A DNA stretch of 64,000 bases from [Actinomadura] parvosata subsp. kistnae. GTDB taxonomy: Bacteria; Actinomycetota; Actinomycetes; Streptosporangiales; Streptosporangiaceae. The translations under genes and the position numbers were made by a program. The notes under the pieces were generated by a model. That model did no database searches. It saw only the letters and a program-made list of their open reading frames with translations, and was not told where the DNA came from. The stretch spans positions 124,001 to 188,000 of the forward strand of contig NZ_OOHJ01000008.1 in assembly GCF_900323885.1 (NCBI RefSeq), given 5' to 3'. Shown here piece by piece: positions 53,911 to 61,804 of the stretch (within the stretch, counting starts at the first letter, position 1; each line of letters starts with the position of its first letter).

Positions 53911-55417
53911 CCAGGCGGCTCCTGACGTACGCGGTGAGCGAGTCGACCGTGGCGAAGTGGGCGAGCGTCAGCGCCTCCGGATCCACCACGATCTTGAACT
54001 CGTCCTCCAGCCTGGCCACCAGCTCGACCATCGACAGCGAGTCGAGGTGCAGGTCGTCGTGCAGCCGGCTGTCGGTGCCGAGCTCGCTCACCTCGCGGCC
54101 CAGCACGTCGGCGATCGCCGGCCGGATGTCCACCCGCCCGTCCGCGTCTTCGCCTCCGCCTTCGGTGAAGTCCACCAGCCGCTGCTTGCGCAGCAGGTCG
54201 TCGGGGGTGTCGCGCTCGCGTACGAGGTGGGCGACGCCGTCCACGACCAGGATCTCCGCCGGGTAGCCCTGCCCGTTCATGTACGCGATGGACGCGGTCG
54301 GCCCGTACGCGCCCATCCGCAGGATGCCCACCAGGTCGCCGGGGCGCAGCTCCGGCAGCTCGGCCTGCTTGGTCAGCACGTCGGTGGGGGTCAGCAGCGG
54401 CCCGGTCACCGACCACTTGCCGTCCAGCGGGCGCTCGTCCGACAGCAGCACCGTCGGGAAGTTCCGCTTGACGTAGGTGCCCAGGCCGATGGCCGACATG
54501 TTCATGTTCGAGCCGCCGTCGGTGACGGCGTAACGCTGGCCGCGCGACTCCTTGACGTACCGTACGCGCAGCACGCACACGCCGGCCGTGCCGACCAGGT
54601 AGCGGCCGGGCTCCATCGCGATGATCGCGTCCGGGTGGTCCTCCAGGAACCGCCTGGCCGCCCGGTTGATGCCGGACACGAACACCTCCTCGTCCGGGTC
54701 GCTCTCGCCCTCGAAGTACGCCAGCCCGATCCCGCCGCCCAGATCCACCATCCGGACGTGGATGCCCAGCTTCGTGGCGACCTTCGCGGCCAGGTCGAGC
54801 GCCCGCTCCGTGTTGCCCACGATCACCTCGGCGTCGAGGATCCTGGTGCCGGTGTAGATCTGCACGCCGATGATGTCGAGGTGCGGATGATCCGCCACGG
54901 TCGTGGTGGCCTCCAGCACGAGATCCTCGTCGATCCCGAACTGCCGGGGCCGTCCGGCCATCGTCAGCCTGCCGCCCTCCACACCGTGCGCCGGGTTGAC
55001 GCGCAGCATCACCTTGGGCCGCTTGCCGAGCCGCTCCGCGATCTCGTCGATGGTCCGCAGCTCGGCGAACGACTCGCAGATGACCGCCCGCACGTCCCGC
55101 GCCACCAGCTCCGTGAGCTCCTCGACGCTCTTGCCCGGCCCCGTCATCAGGATCCGGTCGGCCGGCACGCCCGCCGCGAGCGCCGAGCGCAGCTCGCCCA
55201 GCGAGCACACCTCCGCCCCCGCGCCGAGACTGCCCAGCAGGCCGACGACGCTGATGTTGGGATTGGGCTTGAGCGAATAGAACAGCTGGATCCGCTCGTC
55301 GAACGCACCCCGCAACCGCCGGTACGTCGCCGTGATCTCATCGGCGTCATAGACGTAGGCCGGGGTGCCGAACCGCTCGGCGATATCGGTGAAGGACAAA
55401 CCTTGGATTTCCTGCAT
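53900..55417 (-). CDS. Fold-III PLP decarboxylase fused to a C-terminal carrier protein
   Basis: 505 residues. The N-terminal 400 residues match diaminopimelate/ornithine decarboxylases: PLP Lys50 in FYSLKPNPN, the glycine loop DLGGGIGLAY, EPGRYLVG and the dimer-interface motif near MGAYGPTASI. Residues about 430-505 form an acyl carrier domain whose LHLDSLSMVEL gives the phosphopantetheine Ser460. Decarboxylation of a carrier-bound amino acid is known for BtrK (butirosin) and VinO (vicenistatin), and exosortase-linked PLP decarboxylases also pair with an AMP ligase and ACP. Here enzyme and carrier are one chain. ATG 55417 has GGAG nine bases upstream; starts at 55432 or above have none. Confidence 0.9.
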   Translation of the reverse strand: MQEIQGLSFTDIAERFGTPAYVYDADEITATYRRLRGAFDERIQLFYSLKPNPNISVVGLLGSLGAGAEVCSLGELRSALAAGVPADRILMTGPGKSVEELTELVARDVRAVICESFAELRTIDEIAERLGKRPKVMLRVNPAHGVEGGRLTMAGRPRQFGIDEDLVLEATTTVADHPHLDIIGVQIYTGTRILDAEVIVGNTERALDLAAKVATKLGIHVRMVDLGGGIGLAYFEGESDPDEEVFVSGINRAARRFLEDHPDAIIAMEPGRYLVGTAGVCVLRVRYVKESRGQRYAVTDGGSNMNMSAIGLGTYVKRNFPTVLLSDERPLDGKWSVTGPLLTPTDVLTKQAELPELRPGDLVGILRMGAYGPTASIAYMNGQGYPAEILVVDGVAHLVRERDTPDDLLRKQRLVDFTEGGGEDADGRVDIRPAIADVLGREVSELGTDSRLHDDLHLDSLSMVELVARLEDEFKIVVDPEALTLAHFATVDSLTAYVRSRLDEQ

Positions 55418-55691
55418 CGCGCATTGCTCCATTTCATGGGGAACGCCGCGAATTCGGCCCCGTCTTCTTCCCGCCGGCGGACAGCCTGGCGCGGGGCACG
55501 ACATTCACGTGGATCCAGTGTCCTTCCGGCGGGGGGACGGGGTCATCGTGAGCGTGCGATAAACCGGGGTGATGGTTGGGGGGCGCTTGTTGTGAGATCG
55601 CGTAAGGCCAGTTCTCAGCGGAACGGCAAGCGGTTACAGTCAGTGAGGATTCGGGTACAGAACGCATAGGAAGCGAACCAAGGAGATCGAA

Positions 55692-55847
55692 ATGCCCAAC
55701 TCCCCCCGACTCACCCGTGACGAAGTACACCAAGCCATCGCGGAGACGGTGATGCAGGACGACCTCCCCATCCTCCCCGGAGTCCAGGAGCAGCTCTCCA
55801 CACCCTTGACGGAGAAGCTCAACCGGATCCTGGAGGACAAGGAGTAA
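55692..55847 (+). CDS. Small acidic protein (51 aa) divergent from the decarboxylase-carrier gene
   Basis: MPNSPRLTRDEVHQAIAETV continues through MQDDLPILPGVQEQLSTPLT and ends EKLNRILEDKE. AAGGAG seven bases before the ATG makes translation very likely. It is soluble and mostly helical, with no Ser motif of a carrier, no Cys and no signal peptide. I know no family. Its place, divergent from a carrier-fused decarboxylase, makes it a candidate partner, scaffold or substrate peptide. A possible promoter is TTACAG-16-TACAGA at about 55634-55661. Confidence 0.65.
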   Translation: MPNSPRLTRDEVHQAIAETVMQDDLPILPGVQEQLSTPLTEKLNRILEDKE

Positions 55848-55863
55848 GCAGGCAGCGCGGCTC

Positions 55864-55899
55864 TCAGCGGACGGACAGGCCCGTCACCGCGCGGCCGAT
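55864..55899. repeat. Direct repeat, left copy (acyl-CoA dehydrogenase 3' end)
   Basis: These 36 bases match 58549-58584 at 34 positions. The right copy encodes the last residues IGRAVTGLPVR and stop of the acyl-CoA dehydrogenase; this copy would encode IGRAVTGLSVR and stop. The pair brackets a lower-GC island, as attachment-site duplications do. Confidence 0.75.
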
Positions 55900-56061
55900 C
55901 GCCGTACCCCGGATCAGGCGGTGCGGCCTCATGTTCGGGATGTACTCGACCAGCAGGCCACGGGGGTGCAGGTGCGGATACGGATGCTGACCGTCCGGCA
56001 GCAATGGGCGGCGTCGCTCGTCGCCGGCATCATGGACGCGGAAAACCGGAGCTGACGCGTG
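55864..56061 (-). other. Gene remnant ending in the duplicated dehydrogenase tail
   Basis: A 66-codon frame without a convincing start runs from just after a TAA at 56062-56064 to the stop at 55864. It reads LLPDGQHPYPHLHPRGLLVE and YIPNMRPHRLIRG before the shared tail. I do not recognise the first part. It may be the end of a foreign gene that gained the tail on insertion. The remaining bases 55848-56168 show no other gene. Confidence 0.4.
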
Positions 56062-56168
56062 TTATGTCGACTTTGAACGCGAATAGGCAGCGTGACCTGC
56101 TGGACCTGTCCCAGCAACGGCACCATGTCCGGCTAGGCGTGTTGGCCGGACCGGTGAATTCGAGACGA

Positions 56169-56752
56169 TCACAGTTCCGGCGAAGTTCTCTCCAGCGAGG
56201 TCATCTCGTCCCTCGCGATCACGGGAAGCCCCAATTCGAGGCGCGCAGATGTGAGGAACGCCCATTCAGCAGCCCAGAGGCGCTCAAAGTTCTCTGTGGG
56301 GATGTCTTTCGCCTCATATTCAGCACGGGCAGCAGCGACGGCACGAGCACGTCTCACCACTGTGTAGTGGGCATCCATGGTCGCAGGCAGTTCCACGACG
56401 AGCTTCACCGACGCAGCTGCAGCCTCCAGCCTCTCCTTTAGGGTCTCCCCGAGTCATCGAAGAACGGCATCAGCATCATCGGGTTTCGGGGGTGAGGCTT
56501 TGCGGCGATCTTGGCTGTTGGCTCAAGAGCGAAAGCAACGTAGTCGCGATAGGCCGCCAAGAACTCGTGGTACGCAGTCAGTCGTATATCCCGCCACTGC
56601 CGCGCGTGATCTCGCCGCCAAAGCCGATCTTGATTCTTGATTGTCAGCCATCCGCCAAGCAGTACGGCCGACATTGTGACTAATGCAGTGATCCCGTTGC
56701 TCAGGAGATTCGTCACGGCCGCGCTCCCAAAGACGGCTGAGAACCCCAGCAT
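56169..56752 (-). pseudogene. Membrane-anchored hypothetical protein with one-base frameshift
   Basis: The first frame (56752-56444) has an N-terminal helix (LSNGITALVTMSAVLLGGWL) and then DHARQWRDIRLTAYHEFLAA. The second (to 56169) reads KERLEAAAASVKLVVELPAT and DAHYTVVRRARAVAAARAEY. Joining them needs one extra base in the GGG at 56441-56443 and gives about 195 residues, which reads as one continuous helical protein. Function unknown. Base composition is less GC-rich than the surroundings, consistent with the island being acquired. Confidence 0.6.
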
Positions 56753-56764
56753 GGACGATCTGGA

Positions 56765-57032
56765 TCACGGTGTCACGGCGTGGTACGGCAAGAGGCGGAG
56801 CCGCCGCAGTTCGCCGTGGGCAGCTTCGAGCCGAGCCGTCAGATCGGAGACTTGGTCGCGGAGTTGCTTGTTGTGATCCAGCGTGCGTTGGAGTGAGGTT
56901 TTGTTGGCGCGCTGGGCAGGCGCCGTTGAGGTCCTCAGGGGTGCGCTGCTGAAGCTGACCGATCGCCTCGGTCAGGTCGGGCTGGGTGTATGGCCAGGAG
57001 CGTGACGCTGCAGCGGCCTCGGTGATGCTCAC
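56765..57032 (-). pseudogene. Truncated, frameshifted DUF6262-like (transposon accessory) gene
   Basis: One frame gives ASRSWPYTQPDLTEAIGQLQ, close to the SRSWLYTQPDL helix-turn-helix segment of DUF6262 proteins. The next frame gives APAQRANKTSLQRTLDHNKQ and a coiled-coil end (LRDQVSDLTARLEAAHGELR). The frame changes at the GGGG of 56938-56941. The usual N-terminal half is absent. DUF6262 proteins accompany site-specific recombinases of Tn554-like elements, so this is likely a mobile-element remnant. Confidence 0.55.
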
Positions 57033-57398
57033 ACGGTCGGATGGTCGGCGCGGCGCTCAGCCGCCATGATGGGGTCTTGGACGTGTCGGTCTACTCGATA
57101 CGGAACCGAGCGAGTTGGGCGCTCCTCCAGCAAGAGCCGCGGCAGCTTCGCCCACACGGGTGCGGGCCAGCTCACCGCTCAGCATCCGGACGAGGTATCC
57201 GAAGGACGTGGGCCTGCTCCGGCGGACCACCTGCACCACGTGACCGACCAGACCGTGTGCGCACCTGAGCTGAACGTGGTCCCCGGCGCGCACGTGCTCA
57301 GCGGTTCTGGGCGACTCTGAGGTCCCCCAGCTCGTTGACCGCGCGGGCGGCGTCCTAGCCCGAATCGGCCGGGCATTGGCCCCCGCTACGGAGATCCT
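57033..57398. other. Degenerate region without a clear gene
   Basis: A minus-strand frame at 57057-57293 (78 codons, VQLRCAHGLVGHVVQVVRRS) is the best candidate but has no ribosome site or recognised motif. The stretch lies between the DUF6262 remnant and the metallopeptidase in the lower-GC island. Confidence 0.35.
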
Positions 57399-58178
57399 TC
57401 AGGACACCTTGGAGGAGGGTGCGGTCCACGTATTGCACGCTGCCGGAGAGGAGGCGCGAAAGCCCTTGTCAAGCCAGGCGGCGAGGTTGCGGCCCTTGCC
57501 GTGGGAACGGATCTTGTACCCTTCATCTCCGGTGTCTCGTGTGACCTTCAGTAGTTTCTTCCAGTCTTCTTCGCCTCGTTTGTCCAGGGAAGCCCATACG
57601 CTGCCGACGAACAGCCCGCTCAGGCACTCGGCTTGCAACTCTTTGCGGCGGCTCTGCTCTTGCAGTTCGCTCTCGTTTCGATACGGGTGGCGATCGTAGG
57701 CGTCCCGTATGCCAGTGATGTTCTGGACGTGGTGGCCATACTCGTGCGCGACCAATTGGAACAGGAACAAGTCTGAGGGGTCAGCAAGAAGAGAATCGTT
57801 CAGCCGCACGAGCATGCGTTGCTCGTCAGCACAGTACCTGGCCGCGATGTGGCCCCAGGGCAGTCCGCAGAACTTGCGTGGCCTGGTGGTAGTGAATCCG
57901 ATCGTCGCCACGCTGAACGGCAGGCCGGCGCGCTTGAAGTGGGCGCCCCAGGATGCGTTGAGGCAGTCCAGCACGGAGGACATATAGCGTTTGGCCAAGG
58001 TGATGCTGTTCCGGGTGATCTTACGCTCAGGGCATCGGCTGGTGTGGAAAATGCCACTGCTGTAGAGCTTGTTCGCCGTCAGAACGGGGTCACGAATGGG
58101 GTACGTCATGCCGTGAGCGGTGGCGCGCACTGGAAGCAGAGCGATGATGACAGCGGCACATAGGGCGAAGAGACGCAT
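57399..58178 (-). CDS. Secreted neutral zinc metallopeptidase (YpfJ-like)
   Basis: 259 residues. A signal peptide (MRLFALCAAVIIALLPVRAT, cut near AHG) is followed by the zinc-binding HEYGHHVQNITGIRDAYDRH; the His pair and Glu of HEYGH are the ligands and base. The downstream KELQAECLSGLFVGSVWASL supplies the third ligand, Glu, as in this family. Five Cys suggest disulfides. The ATG at 58178 has AGGA eight bases before it; 58187 is possible. It appears intact inside the lower-GC island. Confidence 0.8.
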   Translation of the reverse strand: MRLFALCAAVIIALLPVRATAHGMTYPIRDPVLTANKLYSSGIFHTSRCPERKITRNSITLAKRYMSSVLDCLNASWGAHFKRAGLPFSVATIGFTTTRPRKFCGLPWGHIAARYCADEQRMLVRLNDSLLADPSDLFLFQLVAHEYGHHVQNITGIRDAYDRHPYRNESELQEQSRRKELQAECLSGLFVGSVWASLDKRGEEDWKKLLKVTRDTGDEGYKIRSHGKGRNLAAWLDKGFRASSPAACNTWTAPSSKVS

Positions 58179-58217
58179 GATCGGCATCCTAGAGTTGGGT
58201 GGCGACCAGCCGGCCAC

Positions 58218-58548
58218 CGATGCATGACAGGCGTCGAGTTCTCGACGTGGTCGACCCCGCCATCGCGATGGTGTTGCCTGGGTCGCAATGCGCGGTCATC
58301 CAAGTGGCGCCGGTGAACAGCAACACGAGGTTGTCGGTGCCGTGCTGGTGAGCGACGCGTTGGGCGGTCCAGAACGACTTAGTGCCGCCCTCATCTGCAC
58401 GACGTGGCGGGCGACCATGACGATCTTTTCGCTGAAAAGAAGGACCCCGCCTCCTGGACCGGCCGGGAGCGGTACCGCAATTAGCGGTCAGGCCGCGTCA
58501 CGGGCGCAGGCGAGCGGGAGGCCGCCGTCCCTCTGACGTGCGGGAGTT
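58218..58548. other. Degenerate DNA at the right end of the island
   Basis: No gene is convincing. A minus-strand frame reads FWTAQRVAHQHGTDNLVLLF and TGATWMTAHCDPG without a good start, like a fragment of a larger protein. The right copy of the 36-bp direct repeat begins at 58549. Confidence 0.4.
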
Positions 58549-58584
58549 TCAGCGGACGGGCAGGCCGGTCACCGCGCGGCCGAT
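58549..58584. repeat. Direct repeat, right copy, within the acyl-CoA dehydrogenase 3' end
   Basis: The copy belonging to the intact gene. Two mismatches to 55864-55899. The core includes GTCACCGCGCGGCCGAT. Confidence 0.75.
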
Positions 58585-59757
58585 GATCAGCCGCTGGATC
58601 TCGCTCGTCCCCTCGAAGATCGTGTAGATCTTGGCGTCGCGGTGGAAGCGCTCCACCGGGTGCTCCCTGGTGTAGCCGGCGCCGCCCAGGATCTGGATCG
58701 CCTGCTCCGTCACCCACACCGCCGTCTCCCCCGCCACCAGCTTCGACATCGAGCCCTCCGCCTGCTCGAACTGCCGGCCGGTGCGGGCCATCCACGCGGC
58801 CCGCCAGGTGAGCAGGCGGGCGACGTCCACGCGGGTGGCCATGTCGGCGAGCAGGAAGGCGACGGCCTGGTTCTCGCCGATCCTGCGGCCGAACTGCTCG
58901 CGTTCGCGGGCGTAGTCCCGGGCGTACTCGAAGGCGGCGCGGGCGATGCCCACCGCCATGGCGGCCACGGACGGGCGGGTGGTCTCGAAGGTGCGCAGCG
59001 CCGCCTGCTCCCCCGCGCGCTCGCCCTTTCGTACGCGGGCCAGCCGGGCCTCCAGCTTCTCCTTGCCGCCGAGCAGGCACGAGCCGGGCACCCGGACGTC
59101 CTCCAGGACCACCTCGGCCGTGTGGGAGGCGCGGATGCCGTGCTTGCGGAACTTCTGCCCCATCGACAGGCCGGGGGTGCCCGGCGGGATGACGAACGAC
59201 GCCTGGCCCCTGGTGCCGAGCGACGGGTCGACGGAGGCGACGACGACGTGGACGTTGGCGATGCCGCCGTTCGTGGCCCAGGTCTTGACGCCGTTGAGCA
59301 CCCAGTCGTCGCCGTCGGGGACGGCTCGGGTGCGGATGGCGCCGACGTCGGAGCCGGCGTCGGGCTCGGAGGCGCAGAACGCGCCGAGCTTGACGTCGTT
59401 CTCCGTGCCGAACATCTGCGGCAGCCACTCTCCCATCTGCTCGGGGGTGCCGTTGGCGGCCAGGGCGGCGGCGGCCAGGCCGGTGCCGGTGATCGACAGG
59501 CCGATGCCGGCGTCGCCCCAGAAGATCTCCTCGAACGCCACCGGCAGCGCCAGCCCGCTCTCCTCGAACCACTGGGTGGCGAAGAAGTCGAGCGAGTACA
59601 GCCCGATCTTGGCCGCTTCCTGGATGACGGGCCAGGGGGTCTGCTCGCGTTCGTCCCATTCGGCGCCCGCGGGGCGGATCACGTCGCGGGCGAACGTGTG
59701 CACCCAGTCGCGTACCTGGACGACGTCGTCGCTCGGCTCCGGACAGAACCCCGCCAT
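58549..59757 (-). CDS. Acyl-CoA dehydrogenase
   Basis: A 402-residue FAD enzyme. It has the FAD/substrate motif GAFCASEPDAGSDVGAIRTR, VKTWATNGGIANVHVVVA, the region RKHGIRASHTAEVVLEDVRV and the C-terminal IQILGGAGYTREHPVERFHR with the base Glu region YTIFEGTSEIQRLIIGRA. It oxidises an acyl-CoA to the 2-enoyl-CoA in beta-oxidation or branched-chain degradation. Two tandem dyads just upstream suggest TetR-type control. Its last codons are duplicated 2.7 kb away. Confidence 0.93.
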   Translation of the reverse strand: MAGFCPEPSDDVVQVRDWVHTFARDVIRPAGAEWDEREQTPWPVIQEAAKIGLYSLDFFATQWFEESGLALPVAFEEIFWGDAGIGLSITGTGLAAAALAANGTPEQMGEWLPQMFGTENDVKLGAFCASEPDAGSDVGAIRTRAVPDGDDWVLNGVKTWATNGGIANVHVVVASVDPSLGTRGQASFVIPPGTPGLSMGQKFRKHGIRASHTAEVVLEDVRVPGSCLLGGKEKLEARLARVRKGERAGEQAALRTFETTRPSVAAMAVGIARAAFEYARDYAREREQFGRRIGENQAVAFLLADMATRVDVARLLTWRAAWMARTGRQFEQAEGSMSKLVAGETAVWVTEQAIQILGGAGYTREHPVERFHRDAKIYTIFEGTSEIQRLIIGRAVTGLPVR

Positions 59758-59772
59758 GCGTTCCCCCTCAAA

Positions 59773-59803
59773 GTTACCGGCGGTAACACCTTACCGGGCG
59801 GTA
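59773..59803. promoter_or_regulatory. Tandem TetR-type operators of the dehydrogenase
   Basis: GTTACCGGCGGTAAC (59773-59787) is a perfect palindrome around one base. TTACCGGGCGGTA (59791-59803) is a second copy of the same motif. They begin 16 bp before the start codon. Fatty-acid-degradation TetR regulators use such sites; no matching regulator gene is adjacent. Confidence 0.65.
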
Positions 59804-59848
59804 GCCCGCCACCGGAATGCCCATTCGCGGGCAAACCTTGGGCGGGGG

Positions 59849-61096
59849 CTATCGCTTTCCGCCCGTCCAGGTGGAGACCAGGACGAGCAGGGCAGCCAGG
59901 GCCATGCCGGTCGCGAGGCCGTACATCAGCGGGGTGAAACCGCCGAACGCGGCGGCCACCTGCGGGCCGACGCTGCCGCCCACCGCGAGCGCCGCCGAGA
60001 ACAGGGCCAGCGCCGTGCCCCTGGCGCCGCCGGCCTCGGCGGAGATCGACTCGTTCATGCTGGGCAGGCCGCCGGTGATGGCGGCGACGTACAGGGCGAG
60101 CAGGAGCACCAGCACGGCGGTGCCGGTGAGGCCGACGGCGGCGAGCGTGAGCGCGGCGACCGCCAGGAACGCGACCGCCCTGGTCGTCATGCGGACCCTG
60201 GCCAGCCAGGGCATGAGGAGCGGCATCAGCACGATCGACGGCAGCCCCGCCGCGCGCAGCGCGAGCAGCTCGGCGGGCGAGGTGCCGCCGTAGATCTGCA
60301 GGCCGGTGTAGACGGCCACGAAGCTCACCATCAGCATGACCGTGGCCAGGTAACGCAGGCTCAGCACCCGGTGGAACAGCAGGCCCGGCAGCGGGCGGTA
60401 GGCCGACAGCAGGGATCCTCCGCCGCGGTGCGAGGCGCCGCCCGCCTGCGCGGGGCCGCCCGCTCGGGCGGGGCCGGCGGTTTCCCGGGGCAGGTCGGGC
60501 AGCATGACCGCGCGCAGGCCCAGCGCGGCGAGCACGAACCCGGCCGCCGAGAGCACGAACAGCCCGCGCCAGCCGATCACGTCCACCAGGAGCTGGGCTG
60601 CGACCTGCAGCAGCACGGCGGAGGTGAGGAACGCGCCGGTCACCGCCGCGATGGCGACCACGCGGCGGCGCGGCTCCAGCCGCTCCCCCAGGTACGCCAT
60701 CCCGGCGGGCGGGAACATCGCCACCGCCACGCCCTGCACCGCCCGCAACCCCATCGCCACCTCAGGGGACGGGCTCAACGCGACCAGCGCCGTCGTCAAC
60801 GCGGCCAGCGGCAGTCCGATCATCAGCAGCCGGCGGCGGCCGTACCGGTCGGAAAGCGGGCCGAACACCAGGAATCCGATGCCGTAGCCGATGCCGAACG
60901 CGGTCACCAGCCACGTCAGGCCGCCGGGCGAGGCGCCCCAGCCGGTGGCCATGTCGTGCAGGAGGGGGATCACGACGTACAGCTGGCCGCTGACCAGGAT
61001 CGCGGTGAGCGTGAACGCCGTCAGCGTGCTGGCGAAGGGGGCCGTGGCGGGGGTCGGCGGCCGGAGCCGGGGGGTCGGGGAAACAGTGAGTGTCAT
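59849..61096 (-). CDS. MFS transporter (DHA1, YnfM-like)
   Basis: A 415-residue, 12-helix transporter. After an N-terminal tail the first helix reads AFTLTAILVSGQLYVVIPLL, and motif A FGPLSDRYGRRRLL is clear. ITGGLPSMNESISAEAGGAR marks the second half. A Pro/Gly/Ala-rich central loop (residues about 205-225) is repetitive. The ATG at 61096 is preferred; a longer frame to 61153 would cross the operators. Divergent from a TetR gene, which very likely represses both. Confidence 0.88.
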   Translation of the reverse strand: MTLTVSPTPRLRPPTPATAPFASTLTAFTLTAILVSGQLYVVIPLLHDMATGWGASPGGLTWLVTAFGIGYGIGFLVFGPLSDRYGRRRLLMIGLPLAALTTALVALSPSPEVAMGLRAVQGVAVAMFPPAGMAYLGERLEPRRRVVAIAAVTGAFLTSAVLLQVAAQLLVDVIGWRGLFVLSAAGFVLAALGLRAVMLPDLPRETAGPARAGGPAQAGGASHRGGGSLLSAYRPLPGLLFHRVLSLRYLATVMLMVSFVAVYTGLQIYGGTSPAELLALRAAGLPSIVLMPLLMPWLARVRMTTRAVAFLAVAALTLAAVGLTGTAVLVLLLALYVAAITGGLPSMNESISAEAGGARGTALALFSAALAVGGSVGPQVAAAFGGFTPLMYGLATGMALAALLVLVSTWTGGKR

Positions 61097-61114
61097 GGCG
61101 TCGGACGCTAGCCA

Positions 61115-61166
61115 ACCAACTGGTTGGATGTCAACTGGATGGTTGGTTTGCAACCAACTGGTTGGT
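61115..61166. promoter_or_regulatory. Two TetR operators between MFS and TetR genes
   Basis: ACCAACTGGTTGGA (61115-61128) and ACCAACTGGTTGGT (61153-61166) each have six-base arms around TG, with centres 38 bp apart. A degenerate third copy (AACTGGATGGTTGG, about 61133-61146) lies between. The right copy ends 15 bp before the TetR start codon. Confidence 0.75.
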
Positions 61167-61181
61167 GGCTAAGATGTCGCC

Positions 61182-61757
61182 ATGACACCCAAGGTCTCGA
61201 CCGCCGCCACCCGCGCCGCCCTGCTGGAGGCCGCGCGGGAGGAGTTCGCCGCGTACGGCGTGGCGGGCGCGCGCGTCGATCGCATCGCCGAGCGGGCCGG
61301 CGTCAACAAGGAACGCATCTACGGGCACTTCGGCAGCAAGGAGAAGCTGTTCGACGCGGTCATCACGGAGGCGCTCGACGACCTGACCGCCCAGATCGCC
61401 CTGCCCGGCGCCGACCCCGCCGACTACGTGGCCAAGCTCACCGACTACTACCACCGGCACCCCGACCTGGTACGCCTGCTGATGTGGGAGGCGCTCAACT
61501 ACCGGGGGCAGGAGCTGCTGGAGGGGCAGGAGGCGCGGGTGCAGCGCTGCGGGCGCAAGACGGCGTCACTGGCGGCGGCGCGCGGCGAGCAGGAGCCTTC
61601 GGTGGCCACGGCCCGGACGTTGTTCATGCTGACGGGGCTGGCGTTGCTGCCTTCCATGATGCCGCAGCTCGCGCGGATCATCCTGGGCGACGCGGCAGAG
61701 GATCACGAGGGCATGCGCGACCAGATCGCCGCCTTCGTCGCCACCGCGCTCAAGTGA
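61182..61757 (+). CDS. TetR family transcriptional regulator
   Basis: 191 residues. The helix-turn-helix is at residues about 10-55 (RAALLEAAREEFAAYGVAGA; VDRIAERAGVNKERIYGHFG), followed by the C-terminal TetR domain of the group with DLVRLLMWEALNY. It probably binds the ACCAAC-TG-GTTGGT dyads in the divergent promoter and represses the MFS gene and itself. Inducer unknown. Confidence 0.92.
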   Translation: MTPKVSTAATRAALLEAAREEFAAYGVAGARVDRIAERAGVNKERIYGHFGSKEKLFDAVITEALDDLTAQIALPGADPADYVAKLTDYYHRHPDLVRLLMWEALNYRGQELLEGQEARVQRCGRKTASLAAARGEQEPSVATARTLFMLTGLALLPSMMPQLARIILGDAAEDHEGMRDQIAAFVATALK

Positions 61758-61804
61758 CCTCCTTGCCTCGCCACTCCAGGTGGCGAGGCAGACCGAAGGC
61801 CGGC

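Noticed and set aside
55864..58584. Active transposon or insertion sequence
   Set aside because: No transposase or recombinase gene and no terminal inverted repeats are present; only remnants and the flanking direct repeat support a past insertion.
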